From Bipolaris cookei (lineage: Eukaryota > Ascomycota > Dothideomycetes > Pleosporales > Pleosporaceae), in the NCBI GenBank assembly GCA_002286855.1, contig NRSV01000065.1, positions 1-64,000 on the forward strand: a stretch of DNA of 64,000 nucleotides, in the 5' to 3' direction. A program made the position numbers and the translations under genes. Below are positions 11,982 through 23,967 of the stretch, piece by piece (the first letter of the stretch is position 1; each line of letters opens with the position of its first letter). Below the pieces are notes generated by a model. The model did not search any database, was not told the DNA's origin, and saw only the letters and a list, made by a program, of their open reading frames with translations.

Positions 11982-12519
11982 TCACAGTGTCAACTGCGAT
12001 GGAGGAGGTAAAGCACTTCGCGTCGTGAGATATTGTCGAGTTATAATACTAGCGCGCGCGTGAACCCTCTGCCACAAGCGTGGTGAAACATACAAGCAAT
12101 TTCCTAAAACTCACCTACCAGGTAATGGGGCTTGGCAGAGTGATATTCAACTTGAATAGTAATTTTCAGACAGTGCCTACGCAAGTACAGAACCCTATAC
12201 CAATATTAGCAAGAGTGAATCATTCACACAGCCACGTGATTCTATCTATCACCAACCCAAGACACTGTACATTAACCCCACACTTACACTCCCAAAATAC
12301 ATGTTATTGTATATTCACCCCTCGCACCAATATACACCCACACTTCCCCCCTCCCTGCACATTCCTATCCAGCCCTGTATTCCCCCCCCCCCCGCTTCCG
12401 GACTTCTTCCCATCTCCATCAAAACCATACATTCATTCATCTTAGGCAAGATTGACTTTGAGCAATCACTCCGAAATTCGTAGCCAAACACCTACTCGAC
12501 ACAATAACATCCAACCAAG
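11982..12519. other. Intergenic with C12 run
   Basis: No recognisable gene. The second half is very C-rich on plus, including about 12 consecutive C near 12382-12393, and leads into a small Pro-rich ORF. Confidence 0.5.
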
Positions 12520-12858
12520 ATGTCCACTCCCCCCACCCCCTCTCCTTCTCCCCCACCAACCCCACCACCCCACTACCCCTCCTGCACCTCCCTCCTCACC
12601 TCCCACCCCTCAACCTACGAACTCCGCACATGCGAGACGTGCTTTGCGCGACTTCGCTGCACACAGTCTCTCTGCGGCAGCACGAGGAGCGGGGAGATTA
12701 CGTTTTTCCCGCGGGTGCTGAATGATGAGGATTTGAATGTTGATGGGGGGAGTGAGAGTGAGAGTGATGGAGAGGCGAAGGAGGAAGAGATAAAGAAGGA
12801 AGAGAAGAAGAAGAAGAAGAAAGGAGGGTTGTTTGCGTGGGTTGTTGGACGGAGGTGA
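12520..12858 (+). CDS. Small hypothetical protein, Pro-rich head and Lys/Glu-rich tail
   Basis: Single-exon ORF of 112 residues with an ATG in a fair context (accaagATGtcc). The first ~25 residues are a Pro/Ser/Thr run. The middle holds four Cys, in CETCFARLRC and SLCG, which could bind a metal or form disulphides. An acidic Ser/Glu stretch follows, then a Lys run and the hydrophobic end GGLFAWVVGRR. Its position beside a decayed island and its low-complexity composition make it doubtful. The ordered middle is the only argument for a real gene. No function is assigned. Confidence 0.35.
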   Translation: MSTPPTPSPSPPPTPPPHYPSCTSLLTSHPSTYELRTCETCFARLRCTQSLCGSTRSGEITFFPRVLNDEDLNVDGGSESESDGEAKEEEIKKEEKKKKKKGGLFAWVVGRR

Positions 12859-13443
12859 GGAGGCATGGGAGGTTTATAGAGGCGAAAAGTTTAACAACAA
12901 AAAAAAACATACGTACCGTTTTAAAAATATCTAGACTTGGGTCGTGTTTTTTTTTAAAGATGAGAGTATTGACGTAGGATCGTGCTTACGCATTCGAAGA
13001 ATAATGTTAGAAGAATACGGTTATTTCCATTTAGAACAAAACTTCTACGAATTGTCCCTGGTAACGCACGCGTGATATTGCCCCCCTTTCGTGATCGAGC
13101 AAAGATGAGAGAGACATGATAGCAATGACAATAATGGAGCTTGAAGCTCTCGCATACCCGTTCCTCCTCCTCCCTTCCTGAATATGCGCCTGTTTCCTTC
13201 CAACGGTTCGATGGATACGAGCTGTTTGCTGATAAGCTCGTATATGGGACTTTTGAGACAAGCCCAGTGGGCTGGGAGGTTGTAGTCCTTGTACCCACTT
13301 TCTACTCTCGCGTGACATGCTCTTCTTGTAGATATTCTTGAGCTTGAAAAAGCACACATTGAGTTGTCTTTCCCCTTTGTCCTCTTAGCATGCTGAGTAT
13401 CTTTCCAATTCCCTCTTGGCACGCCCTCTTCTATACCTCTGAT
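12859..13443. other. Intergenic, 3' side of the PKA gene
   Basis: AT-rich start, then ordinary sequence. ORFs here are short and unconvincing; nothing else recognised. Confidence 0.5.
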
Positions 13444-14913
13444 TTAAAAGTCCTTGAAACTCTCTTCCCACCTGTCACTCAATTCCTTGGTGTATGGTTC
13501 TCTGTTTTCTGATTCTGGCTCATACTCGTCAAAATTCCGCGTATCAGCTGGGCCCCGTAGATGTGGTACAATAGGCCCCTGTGTTTCGCGGTTATAGATT
13601 TTCTGCCAATCAATGTCCTTGAACCACTCGTGGTCTTTGACGCGCTGAGCACCACCAGCGACATTTCCCAGACGCTTGGAGGTGTCGACCGTGCAGAGGC
13701 CGGAAATAAGATCCCTTGCAGTCGGTGACATTGCGGATGGAAAGCGGACGCGTCCTTCTACAATTCTACAGAAGATTAGTATAAACCTTACATCCCCTGT
13801 GTTTCGAAACATACTGTTCGTAGATCTTCATAGGATTCTGATCCCAGAAGGGCGGTTGCCCAACGAGGAATTCGTACACAAGGATGCCAAACGCCCACCA
13901 ATCGACTGCTGTGCCATGGCCTGATATTCTGTCAGTGGGGTACCAATCGCACGTGTGATGCAGATCGTACCTGTATTACGAATGACCTCTGGAGCCAGGT
14001 ACTCGGGAGTACCACAGAGCGTGTACGTCTCTCCTAGGCGAGCTGTCAGTCTCCACTCCCCACATGCGACCGATGACGTAACATACTGTTGTCTACCTTT
14101 TTCGCAAACCCAAAATCTACTAATTTGAGATGACCCTCGGCGTCTATGAGGATATTCTCTGGTTTTAGATCACGATATGCCACGCCCTCGCGCTCGTGCA
14201 GAAATTCTAATATTAGCACAATCTCGGCGGCGTAAAACTGCGAAGTGGGCTCGTTGAAGCGCCGTGCTCTTCGCAGATAACTGAATACTTCGCCGCCAGG
14301 GCAGTAGTCGAGCTGGTTTAATTGTTAGCGATTGCCAACTCTTATGCGTATATGCGACTACATACCACCATGTAAAGCGAATCGAGCGACTGGAAGCTGG
14401 CGACCATGGTTGTTATGAAGGGGTGGCCGGCGACCTTTGCGAGGACATTGCGCTCATTCCGGACATGCTCGACTTGTTTGAGACGGATGACTAGGACGAG
14501 GCGGTCAGCGGCAGCGCAGTGGTCACTTGTTGCGGGGCGTGCATACCGTCCACCTTGCGTAGAATCTTCAAAGCAAAAACCTTGTTCTCGTCGCCGGGCT
14601 TTGCGTCCTTGAGCCGCACGAGCCAGACGCGCGCAAAGGTGCCAGTTCCAAGCGTCTTGACGAGCTCAAAGTCTTCCTCTCGCAGAACCTTTGACGAGTG
14701 GCCGACGGGCTTCTTCTGGGGGTCAATGTCGATTTCGTCGGGGGTGAGGGTATGCTTCTGGGCCTCCCACTGCGCCAACTGCTGCTTCTCCTGTTCGCGC
14801 GGCTTGTCCATGGCCGAGTCGGTACGGTCGTGCAAGGGGCCGGAATGGGGCGGCTCTTTCTTGTCGCGATGGTGGTGCAGCGGGTGGAGCATGTTTTTGA
14901 AGGCAGTCGCCAT
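13444..14913 (-). CDS. pkaC2: cAMP-dependent protein kinase catalytic subunit, class II type
   Basis: Six exons: 14547-14913, 14366-14490, 14087-14312, 13971-14033, 13815-13920 and 13444-13765, giving 402 residues. All introns are GT-AG and 49-56 nt. The AGC kinase domain runs from about residue 80. It has the Gly loop LGTGTFARVWLV, Lys in FALKILRK, catalytic AYRDLKPEN, DFGFAKK, activation loop TLCGTPEYLAPE and WWAFGILVYEF. The C-terminal AGC tail includes the FDEY segment and ends at ESFKDF. The TGTFARVWLVRL and KQVEHVRNERNVLAKVAGHPF blocks fit the second fungal PKA subunit (PkaC2/PkaB type) better than the main one (TGSFGRVHLV type). The kinase acts in cytosol and nucleus downstream of cAMP and a regulatory subunit not present here. 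Confidence 0.92.
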
Positions 14914-16008
14914 GGCGATGGGGGGAGCTAGCTCGTGGCCGCAGTGGACGAGGTAGCCAGGAGCGAGGGGTGAGGGAATTAGGGAGCGGAGAGGCGGGTT
15001 CCGTTCTTGTGGCAGGGCTCAGTAGCAGAGGCACCACATGGCAGACACGGGCAGTCGGCGACGGGTCAATGGCAGTGTTTGCGTAGGTGGTGGGCAAACC
15101 GGGCAGGAAGGGTGAATGGAGGGCGGGCCTGGGGTTAGGCAGAGCAGCCAGGCAGGTGGCAGAGCACAATCATGGGCCTTCCTTGGTGGGCGCTGGAGAG
15201 ATGGGGTGGGATAGGATGGGCACGAGGGAGCGGGCGCGGGCGCGACAGGAGGATAGCGGGGGTCAGAACGAGGCGCATTGCTGCAAAAGATGACGCACCA
15301 GGCGTGGGGAACATGCAACACTCGCCGGCCGAACCCTGGTGGGCTGGCGGGCTCTGCGAATACACGCCCTGTCCTGCCCTGCGAGCGTAAGTAAGCCGGC
15401 CCGCTGTGGACCAGTCGTCTTGACTGCTTGCAGCATCCCTTTGTTCGCCCCAGGCCACGCTATCCGACGGCCCTGGTTGCTGTGCCCAATTACTGTACTT
15501 AAGTACATGTGTATATGCACTACATGTAAGTAGAGTATGCCCTGGCAACACGAGCCGCCGTGGGGTGGCAGTAGGCGGCATTTGGGCCTGGCTGGCAGCT
15601 GATGTCTTGCGGCTTACAGTAAGCCGCCCTGAATCATCCGACATGCATGTGCATGAACCACGGTACGCTGCAAATAACGGCTCGTCGCATTCACACTAAA
15701 GTCGACAAACTCCGCGCCCGACGCTGCTCTCGGCGTGCTTGCCGGCCTTCAAATTGATACCGCTACTTCACATGCAGGGCTCTACCCGCCCCAACTGCCG
15801 CCATGCACAAATGCCTATATATATAACTCTGATCCAAAAGCTCTCTTTCTTGCCCAGACCGCGTAAATCGCCTTAAAGTGCGTATGCGGCCTGCGTCTTG
15901 TCTTGACCTGCGCCAGTTCCGGACCCCAAACGCCAATGTGTTGCAGGCTCAATCGAGTATTTCTACACCATGTAGTCGTACAATACAAGTAATCCTTTTC
16001 TTGTCCGC
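14914..16008. other. Intergenic, PKA promoter and V-ATPase 3' region
   Basis: About 1.1 kb. It includes a short TATATATATA stretch near 15816-15826. Open frames here have no domain or coding character, and I see no gene. Confidence 0.55.
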
Positions 16009-16861
16009 TCAGCCGCTTGCTCGCGTGTTGAGAATGAGGGCAACAATCAGTCTAGTCGAGTCAGCACATGAGCAATCGTGCAGTCTGCATAGCGCCGTCG
16101 TTGTCGCGCGCGGACCACGTTGGCGTGTTCTGGGTTGGGAGACGTACCCGTAAAGACCCAAGACTTCTGCGAAAATGAGAATGAGCACCATGCCGACAAA
16201 GATTCTCGATTGGCTCATAAAGGAGCGCACGCCCTGCCGCAGTTAGCCTTTTTCTCTCTTTTCTACCACCTCTTAACGACTGGACATACAGCGTCGCCCA
16301 CAATTCCGATGGCGTATCCTGCAGCCAGACCCGACAGACCAACTGACAATCCGGCAGCCATGTGCATGAATCCAGCATACAGCGAGTATGTGTTGTTAGG
16401 CGGGGGTTTGATGTCGCTGGCGATGAGGACGGATATGACGAGTGAGTAGACGGCCAAGATACCCGACATAACAATGGGGATGAGCGACTGGCGAAGTTAG
16501 ATGGAGCTTTGTGTGAGCGGTGCAGGGCGGCGCACCTTCATGATCAGGTCTGGCCTGTATGTCCCGATACCAGCAATGCCGATGCCAGCTTTGGCGGTGC
16601 CATAGGCAGCTCCGGCACCTGCTTTGATTAGCTCCTGTGCAACATGAATACGCGTCCTGGGGGCGACATACATCCAAATATCATCTGGGTGGAGTTGGCA
16701 CATTAGTTCGCCAGCTGCAATAGGGAAGAGGAGCTACTCACTGCAAACGCGATTCCGCTCTGCGTGGCTGTTAGCTATGAAGTCATGACACGGGCGCGGC
16801 CGGGGGCACTCACCATGCCAAAGAAAGGCGCGAAGCTCGGGGCGAGCTCGTTGGAAGACAT
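16009..16861 (-). CDS. vma3: V-type proton ATPase 16 kDa proteolipid subunit c
   Basis: Seven exons: 16814-16861, 16742-16759, 16672-16684, 16536-16618, 16290-16487, 16148-16233 and 16009-16051. Together they give 162 residues, close to the 160 of yeast Vma3. The first exons encode MSSNELAPSFAPFFGM, then SGIAFA (18 nt), then MIFG plus one base (13 nt), then GAAYGTAKAGIGIAGIGTYR. Four hydrophobic helices follow. The second half contains GLSVGLSGLAAGYAIGIVGD and MVLILIFAEVLGLYG, where the Glu is the proton-carrying residue of the membrane rotor ring. The protein sits in the V0 sector of vacuolar and endomembrane ATPases. The neighbouring rom2 is divergent, with 661 bp between start codons. Confidence 0.95.
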
Positions 16862-17522
16862 GGTGCCTGTGATGCTCGCGACAGAGGAGGGTGGATGGGG
16901 TTTGTGTGGGCGAGGGTCGTGGTGGTTGAAGCGTCGTCGGAGACAGCTGGGATGCGGCCAGGCGGTTGGTGAGGAGGGCGAATGGATGCCAAGCGCATGC
17001 CGGTCCAACACCTGCACCACCGCCATTCTCCCCAACGTCGCGAGCTGTGAGGAAAGCCGGCCAGCGCCCCCCTCTCCCCTCAGCCAACGCTACCCCATAG
17101 GTGACCTGCAACCCCCATCCTGCCCGGGCCACACCCATTCGCCAGCTGCCGCCGTTTTTCTGCTCATCACGGGCTCCTCGCACCCGCTGCCTCCCCCTCC
17201 CCCCTCGCTGGGCGGCTTGTTCCCTCAACTGCCGGAGCGGTGGCCCTGTTGACCCTTCTCTGCAACACCCCGCCGCCCTGCCCACGCCCACGTCCACCCT
17301 CGCTCGCCAGCACGCCCTCATCCAGGTGAAAAACAACAAGCGTGACTCGCCGCTCTGCCCGCCAGTCGCCTCGACTCGTGCGCCTCCCTCGTGCCGGCTC
17401 TGCTGCTCCGGCTACGCCGCCGAATCCCTTGTATCAAAAAGCCCTCGCCCACGTCCACCGCCTCGCCCCAGCAGCGCTGCGAATGCTCGCGACAAGCTAG
17501 ATCCGCTGTGGACTGAAGAGAC
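16862..17522. promoter_or_regulatory. Shared intergenic region between vma3 and rom2
   Basis: The two start codons face away from each other across 661 bp, so both promoters must lie here. The plus strand is rich in C, especially in the half next to rom2. I could not pick out a specific operator or TATA box with confidence. Confidence 0.6.
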
Positions 17523-20500
17523 ATGGCCGACTACGGCAACCAGCAGCGGCCGGACTATGCGCGCGGCCAAAACCATGGCCAGCCCTCGGGCGCAAGGGAA
17601 ACCGCCTTCACAAACATCTTCGGTGCCAGCCCGTCCATGGCCGGCCGCTCCCAGACCATGACATCGCAGTCGCACAGGAACATCCCCGACCGCGCTGCCA
17701 CAATGTCCAGCCAGACGGCCGACATGATGCAGCGCGCCCCGCCAATTCGCCAGCCCGTCAACGGCTACGATCGTCGTCCTCACCCACAGTACGATCAGCG
17801 CACGGGACCAAGTCTCGGAGAGCAACGCCCCATAGATCCGCCGAATGCTTATAATCGTCCTATGCCAAACGGTTACGGTCAACACCCGCGATATCCTGAC
17901 GGGCAACAGCAACAGCAGCAGCAACGCCAACCGCAGCCTCAGTACCTGCCGCAGCCCCTTCGCCCTGAGCGCCAGCCATACGGCCAGCCCCAGCGCTTCG
18001 ACTCCCGCATCTCTTCTCCTGGCCAACCCCCTTACAACAAGCCCATTCCCAATCGCTTCCCTGGCGGTCCAGGACCTGCTATGAACTCGGACCCTTACCG
18101 TTCACAATCGCTTGCCTTGAACCCGCGCCCACAGTTCAACCCTAGCGGGCCATCCCATCCATCCTCCGCAAACACGTTCCGCCAGCAGCCTTACATGAAC
18201 CACATGGCCAGGACCACAGCACAAGGACGTGTGGTGCCAGAACGGCCCGATGAGCGGACAATGTCCATGACCTCGTACATAAGGGATCCTGAGCATACGC
18301 AGACAATGAGCGGCAGAATCATACCAAGTCGAAGGCGAGAATCTGGTGAATCTGAAATGTCAACTGGACCGCACGGCCACCTCCAACACCCAACCATGGG
18401 ACTGCCGCACAATCCTAGGAGTGTGAGCCAAGGAAGCATGCCGAATCAATCGCGCACAATGTCCATGGCATCCGCAATTGTCCCTCCTTCAGAGCGTACC
18501 AGCACTATGACGTCCATTAGCTCTCGCCCAGACTCGTCCCAAACACTCGGAAGCAGCTCCAGCAACAACAGGACTTCCAACCAGTCCATGACTTCGCTCG
18601 TCCCCGCACAACAAGTGCCTGCTGCTCAGCGACGGGCACCTTTGGTCTACCCTGCCCTGCTATCTCGTGTTGCCGACACCTTCCAAGACCGAGTGGTTCT
18701 TTCTGAAAAGGAAAAAGATGGCCTTGTTTACAAGAGTGCTTTTACGGGTGCGGATGCTGTTGATCTCATCTCTTTCATTATCAAAACTACCGACCGTAAT
18801 CTAGCACTCCTTTTGGGCCGGTCCCTTGACGCGCAAAAGTTCTTCCACGATGTTACGTACGCGCACCGCTTGCGAGATTCGACAAACGAGATATACCAGT
18901 TCCGTGAGACCATGGTGGAGGACAAGTCTGAAATCAACGGAGTCTTCACTCTGTTGACCGAGTGCTACTCTCCCACATGTACACGTGACCGTCTGTGCTA
19001 CTCAATTGCATGCCCACGCCGTCTGGAGCAGCAAGCCCGTCTCAACATGCGCATCCAACCCGGTCTCAAGCGCGAGGAATCCAGAGCAAGTTTGCACGAG
19101 GAAAAAGACCAAGAAGAGCAGAAACTATGGATTAACACCGTACCAAAAGAGATTTCGGACAGTGTGTCGGAGAAGGAGCAGAAGCGACAAGAGGTCATCT
19201 CTGAGCTCATGTACACTGAGCGCGATTTCGTCAAGGATCTCGAGTACCTTAGAGACTTTTGGATGAAGCCCTTGCGCAATCCCGCGACGTCACCAATTCC
19301 CGAGCACCGCCGCGAGAAGTTTGTCCGTACGGTCTTTTCCAACTGCCAAGAGGTCTACATGGTCAATTCCCGCATGGCCGAGCAACTTACCAGACGCCAG
19401 CAAAAGGAGGCCGTTGTCCGAAACATTGGAGACATCTTCCTGGAATTCGTACCTCATTTTGCGCCATTCATCAAGTACGGTGCTAACCAGCTCTTCGGTA
19501 AGTACGAGTTTGAGCATGAAAAGCGCACCAACACAGCCTTTGCCAAATTCGTCGACGAAGTTGAGAGGATGAAGGAATCAAGAAAGCTGGAGCTCAACGG
19601 TTACCTTACGAAGCCAACCACAAGGCTGGCCAGATATCCGCTGCTTTTGGAGAACATTGCCAAGTACACCGCGGACGACAACCCTGACAAAGAAGATATT
19701 CCTAAGGTGATTAGCATCATCAAGGACACGCTGTCAAAGGTCAACATTGAGTCCGGCAAGGCAGAAAACCACTTCAACCTTATGCAGCTCAACAAGGATC
19801 TCAAGTTCAGACCTGGCGAGTTTGTCGATTTAAAGTTGACGGACGAGAATCGACAGTTGGTATTCAAGGGAACGTTGAAGAAGACGCCGACCGAGGCCAC
19901 TGGCGACATTACCTGCTACCTCTTTGACCATGCTGTTCTGTTGGTGCGTGCGAAGACTGTGAACAAGCGTGAGGAGCAAAAAGTCTACAAAAAGCCAATA
20001 CCTCTGGAACTTTTGGTCATTACGCAAATGGAGGAAGTCAACCCCAAGCTGGGCATTGCAAAGAGGCCTTCAGCAAACTTGATTGCTGGCAAGGCCATTG
20101 CTGCGGCAACCCCAAAGAACAATGATCCCAAACAGCAAGGCTATCCCATTACCTTTAAGCATCTTGGAAAGGGTGGATATGAATTGACTCTATTTGCGAG
20201 CACGCCAATCTCCCAGCAAAAATGGATGGAGCACATTGATTCACAGCAGCGAAGTTTGAGGGAGCGCAGCAACATCTTTACTAAGACTATCGTCCACGAG
20301 GGTCCCTTCTCTCTTAACTCTCCTACTACTATCCGGGTTACATGTGCTGTTCCTCTGGGTGAGTACATTTCAAGTTTGACTCAGTCAAATACTAACAGGA
20401 TGCAGATGGCGGTCGCAAACTGGCCCTTGGAACGGATAATGGTGTATTTGTTGTGGAGCGCAAGCCAAAGGATGCTTCGATACGTCCTCGTCGCGTACTG

Positions 20501-21438
20501 GACTGCAAGGGCGTTACCCAGATCGAAGTTCTCGAGCAACATGCCATTGTGCTGGTCTTGGCCGACAAAACTCTATACTCCTACTCGACCGATGCTCTGG
20601 AGCCCGACGAGTCGCAAGCCATGGCCAAGCGTCCCCGAAAGATTTGCCATGCCAACTTCTTCAAGGCTGGCATTTGCTTGGGCCAACAATTGGTCGCTGC
20701 GGTCAAGACGTCGGCGCTGTCGACTACAATCAAGGTATACGAACCCAAGGAGCAGATGGGCAACAAGAACAAGAAGTCTGGTTTCGCGAAGATGATGCTA
20801 TCAACGGGCGGTGCCGATCAGCTCAAGCCCTACAAAGAATTTTACATTCCTACGGAGTCGACGTCCATTCATTTCTTGCGTTCCAAGCTCTGCGTTGGTT
20901 GCGCACGTGGGTTTGAAGTGGTCAGTCTGGAAACACTCGAAACGCAGTCACTTCTTGACCAGGCTGACACATCCCTCGACTTTGTTGTGCGGAAGGAGAA
21001 CATCAAGCCAATTCACATTGAGCGCATGGCAAGCGAGTTCCTGTTGTGCTACACGGATTACTCATTCTTTGTCAACCGCAACGGCTGGCGAGCACGACCA
21101 GACTGGAAGATCACCTGGGAGGGTACACCGCAGGCCTTTGCAATCTTCAACCCATACATCCTTGCTTTTGAGCCTAGTTTTATTGAGATTCGGCATATGG
21201 AGAGTGGTGGCCTTGTGCATATCATCACTGGGAAGAACATTAGGTGGTTACATACATCAACAAGAGAGGTACGTCATTTCGATTCATGGATGGCTATGGA
21301 AATAAAAACTAACAAATCCAGATCCTATATTCATACGAGGACGAATTCGGCACCGATGTTATTGCCAGCCTGGACTTTTGGCAAACCGGAAACGCAAAGC
21401 AGTCACTCGATGTCCAACGCGGCTTCGAAAAGAGCTAG
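17523..21438 (+). CDS. rom2: Rho1 guanine nucleotide exchange factor (Rom2 type)
   Basis: Three exons, 17523-20358, 20406-21268 and 21322-21438, giving 1271 residues. The first ~370 residues are Gln/Pro/Ser-rich and disordered, with a CAG-type Gln stretch. A DEP domain follows (about 373-463: LSRVADTFQDRVVL ... HDVTYAHRLRD). Next is the RhoGEF/DH domain (about 553-745: ISELMYTERDFVKDLEYLRD, and NGYLTKPTTRLARYPLLLE in the catalytic helix). A PH domain (about 770-915) and a C-terminal CNH domain (from about 946: GGRKLALGTDNGVFVVERK) complete it. Intron 1 splits codon Asp in PLDGGR; intron 2 joins STRE to ILYSYED. The stop at 21436-21438 follows RGFEKS. Rom2 proteins load GTP on Rho1 at the plasma membrane and drive cell-wall integrity signalling. 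Confidence 0.95.
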
Positions 21439-22726
21439 ACGCAACAATATAATCAGTAAAACAAATTCAGCGTCAAGTCTGTTCTCAAACACATAAGTAT
21501 CAAATGAAGCGGCAGCAAATGTTCATGCAGTTCACCTGCGCTGTAACCGACGCCACCGAATTCAATCAAGGCTACTCCGCAGTCTCGAGTATGAAACCCA
21601 GAGAGAGAAAGAGAAAAAAGAGAAATCGAGCCAGGCAAAGTATGACACTGTTGCCTCGGTCGAGCCGCGGATCGGTGATGGCAATGGAAGGGGAGGGGTC
21701 GGCGGGGGGTGGGAGAGGTTCACTTCATTCATACTCTTCCTTCATAACACTTTTGTCCTTCTTTTTCTTGCCGAAGGAAAGAGACAGAGACAAAGAGACC
21801 ATTTGTATAATATTAGACTAAGGGGGACTGTGCTTGAAGGGTTTTTTCGTTCTTTTTTGGGAAATAAAGACATCCATTGCCGGTTTGTGGAAGTAGGGAA
21901 GTAGGGAGTGGGAAGGGTAGGAGGTGATTTTTTTTAAAAAAGGGTACTTGAGGATCGAACGCAGCTTTAATTTGAAGAAGCGATTCAGCGAACTTTCTGG
22001 TCTTTATTTTTGCGAAATGGCGAAATGTCTCTTTTTTGGTCGTGGTTCATTTTTGAGGTGTAGTAAGGCGGTTGAGCAGGGATCGGGTGAGGAAGATCTA
22101 TCATTGGCCCGGGAGATTTCTTTACACTGTTGCGATCTAGATTGGCAACGTTTTTTGTTCTTATTTCGATATCGGTCCGATACCCACTGATTTTATTTCG
22201 GTTTAAAGCATAACAAACCGAGGGGAGAGACAGGGCGGGGAGAGCGTTTTCACAAGACGAATCGAAACATTTGCAAGCAAATTCGATCATTCAGTTTTCT
22301 TGTTCAAGCAATACCATGTCTTTTAATATTCTACTTCGAAGGGAGAAATTCATCATTACATTGGAGTTTTTTTGGGGGGGGTGGAGGGGGGGAGGGAGGA
22401 GAAGAGGTTTTAAAGCCGCAGTTACCGCAATAGTGATGTGACTTCAGATACGTGTTCTACGAAGCTGGTCACCCACCCGTCTGTCTCCACCCCCACCCCC
22501 CCATGTCACCGCGAATCCCAGCCGTCCACTTAACACTCTTTCTGAGTTAAAAAAAACCGCCCTAGGTTTCAGACAGCGGAGATGACTTTCGCCACGCTAG
22601 TACGTGGGGTATCGCCGTTTCCCCCCAAGTCACTGTCTCTGGAGTTGGTTGTATCACGGCTCCCATACTCATTACTTTGCTTAGGTCACTCGGAGTTAGT
22701 GACAGAGAAAGAGAAGAGGAAGGAAG
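21439..22726. other. Intergenic, rom2 3' region and EthD-like promoter
   Basis: About 1.3 kb, T-rich, with a strong G tract at 22374-22401. No supported gene. Confidence 0.55.
22374..22401 (+). other. G-run tract, possible quadruplex former
   Basis: Runs of about 8 G, 2 G, 7 G and 3 G separated by single bases, following a T7 run. It lies about 330 bp upstream of the EthD-like start. Any structure or regulatory role is inference. Confidence 0.5.
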
Positions 22727-23906
22727 ATGGCTCCAGGTATCTTGTGGGTCTCATCACGTATCACGCATCCGGACAGGCTTTCGGTGGATAAGTTTTCTGA
22801 TTGGTATGAAAATGTATGGTTTTTTCTTCTCTTACTACACACTTTCTTGGTTTTTTTCTTTGCAAAGTTGGATTATTTGAGAAGATGCGGGGTAACAAAC
22901 AGTGGAGTTAAGAAACTAATGCTGAGCGTGTTATCTAGGAGCATATCCAAGATGTCCTCGCATTACCTGGTGCTATAGCCGCAGTGAGGTATCAAGCTGC
23001 GGAACGGCATATAAAGGATGGAGGTGAAGAGAGGGTATATAGTAGGGAGATGCCCTCGTTGGTAAGTTTCATTCCGTTTTTCTGCAAATTGATTATTTTT
23101 CTCTCGTGTTATGTGTTACACGGGAGAAGATGTAGCAAGCAGTCGATATCATACACTTCTTGTAAAAAATTGATGAAACGATTAATTTTTCTGGATGCTG
23201 GTGGTTGATGCTAAGATATCACAGGTGGTCTACGAACTCCCAGATATGATGGACTTTCGCGAATCTGACGGCTTCAAGAACATCGCTCAGCGTAATCCGC
23301 CGAGCAAAGAACAAATTGAGGCTATCTACATGAATGCGCAGTTTTCCATTCGGTTCTATGAGGAAGTTCAGTGTTTTTCGGGAGAGAAGGCTAAGGAGAA
23401 TGGTATGTTTTCTTTCAATCTCATCTCATCTCATATGATAAAAGTATTGAGGCATTTTATTCCCGTTATGGCTTCAGTCGTAGATATTTAAAGAGAAGGA
23501 ATCATGATTCTAAGTTTACGTTTTAGGGCCCGCGAAATTCATCATTTCAGGCGCTCTCGAGCCCCCTTCTGACACCGCTTCCACCGCCGAATTCGACAAA
23601 TGGTACCGCGAAGAGCATATCCCCCTGCTCTCCCGTATGCCAGGCTTCATCCGCTCGCGGCGCTACGAGATCAAAACCGCATACACACTTAACCAGCTCC
23701 AGCCCTCGGATGATATGCAAGATGTGCCAAAGTACTACGCGCTTCATGAATTCGGGGGTGAGGTGCTGCCGTGGAAGCAGATTGAGGAGAGCGTGGGTAC
23801 GGAGTGGGCGAAGAGGGTTATGGGGAGTGTGCAGAAGGCAGAGGTGGGATGGTATAAGGTTAAGAGAGATTATCCAGAGACTGAGTGGGCGAGTGTGGGG
23901 AACTAA
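22727..23906 (+). CDS. EthD-like protein, two dimeric alpha/beta-barrel repeats
   Basis: Four exons, 22727-22813, 22939-23061, 23225-23402 and 23527-23906, giving 255 residues. The two halves look like tandem copies of one ferredoxin-like (dimeric alpha/beta-barrel) fold. The N-terminal half has LSVDKFSDWYENEHIQDVL and PGAIAAVRYQ; the C-terminal half has EFDKWYREEHIPLLSRMPGF and IRSRRYEI. The shared F-x-x-WY-x-x-EHI core is the EthD/stress-responsive barrel motif. There is no signal peptide or membrane segment. The stop lies 61 bp from the convergent stop of lamA. The protein may act with the lam enzymes or may be an unrelated small oxidoreductase/lyase; sequence alone does not decide. Confidence 0.8.
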
Positions 23907-23967
23907 GTGTGATGATATGCCAATTCCAATACCAAATGAAGAGCTCGATAAACTGTATGTACATGTC

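Noticed and set aside
14034..14546. Repeat-induced or stop-damaged kinase
   Set aside because: The stops between PKA exons fall inside introns with clean GT-AG borders; the spliced frame is intact.
17412..18026. Minus-strand ORF of 204 codons over the rom2 5' end
   Set aside because: Antisense to the Gln/Pro-rich rom2 N-terminus; no domain and no splice context.
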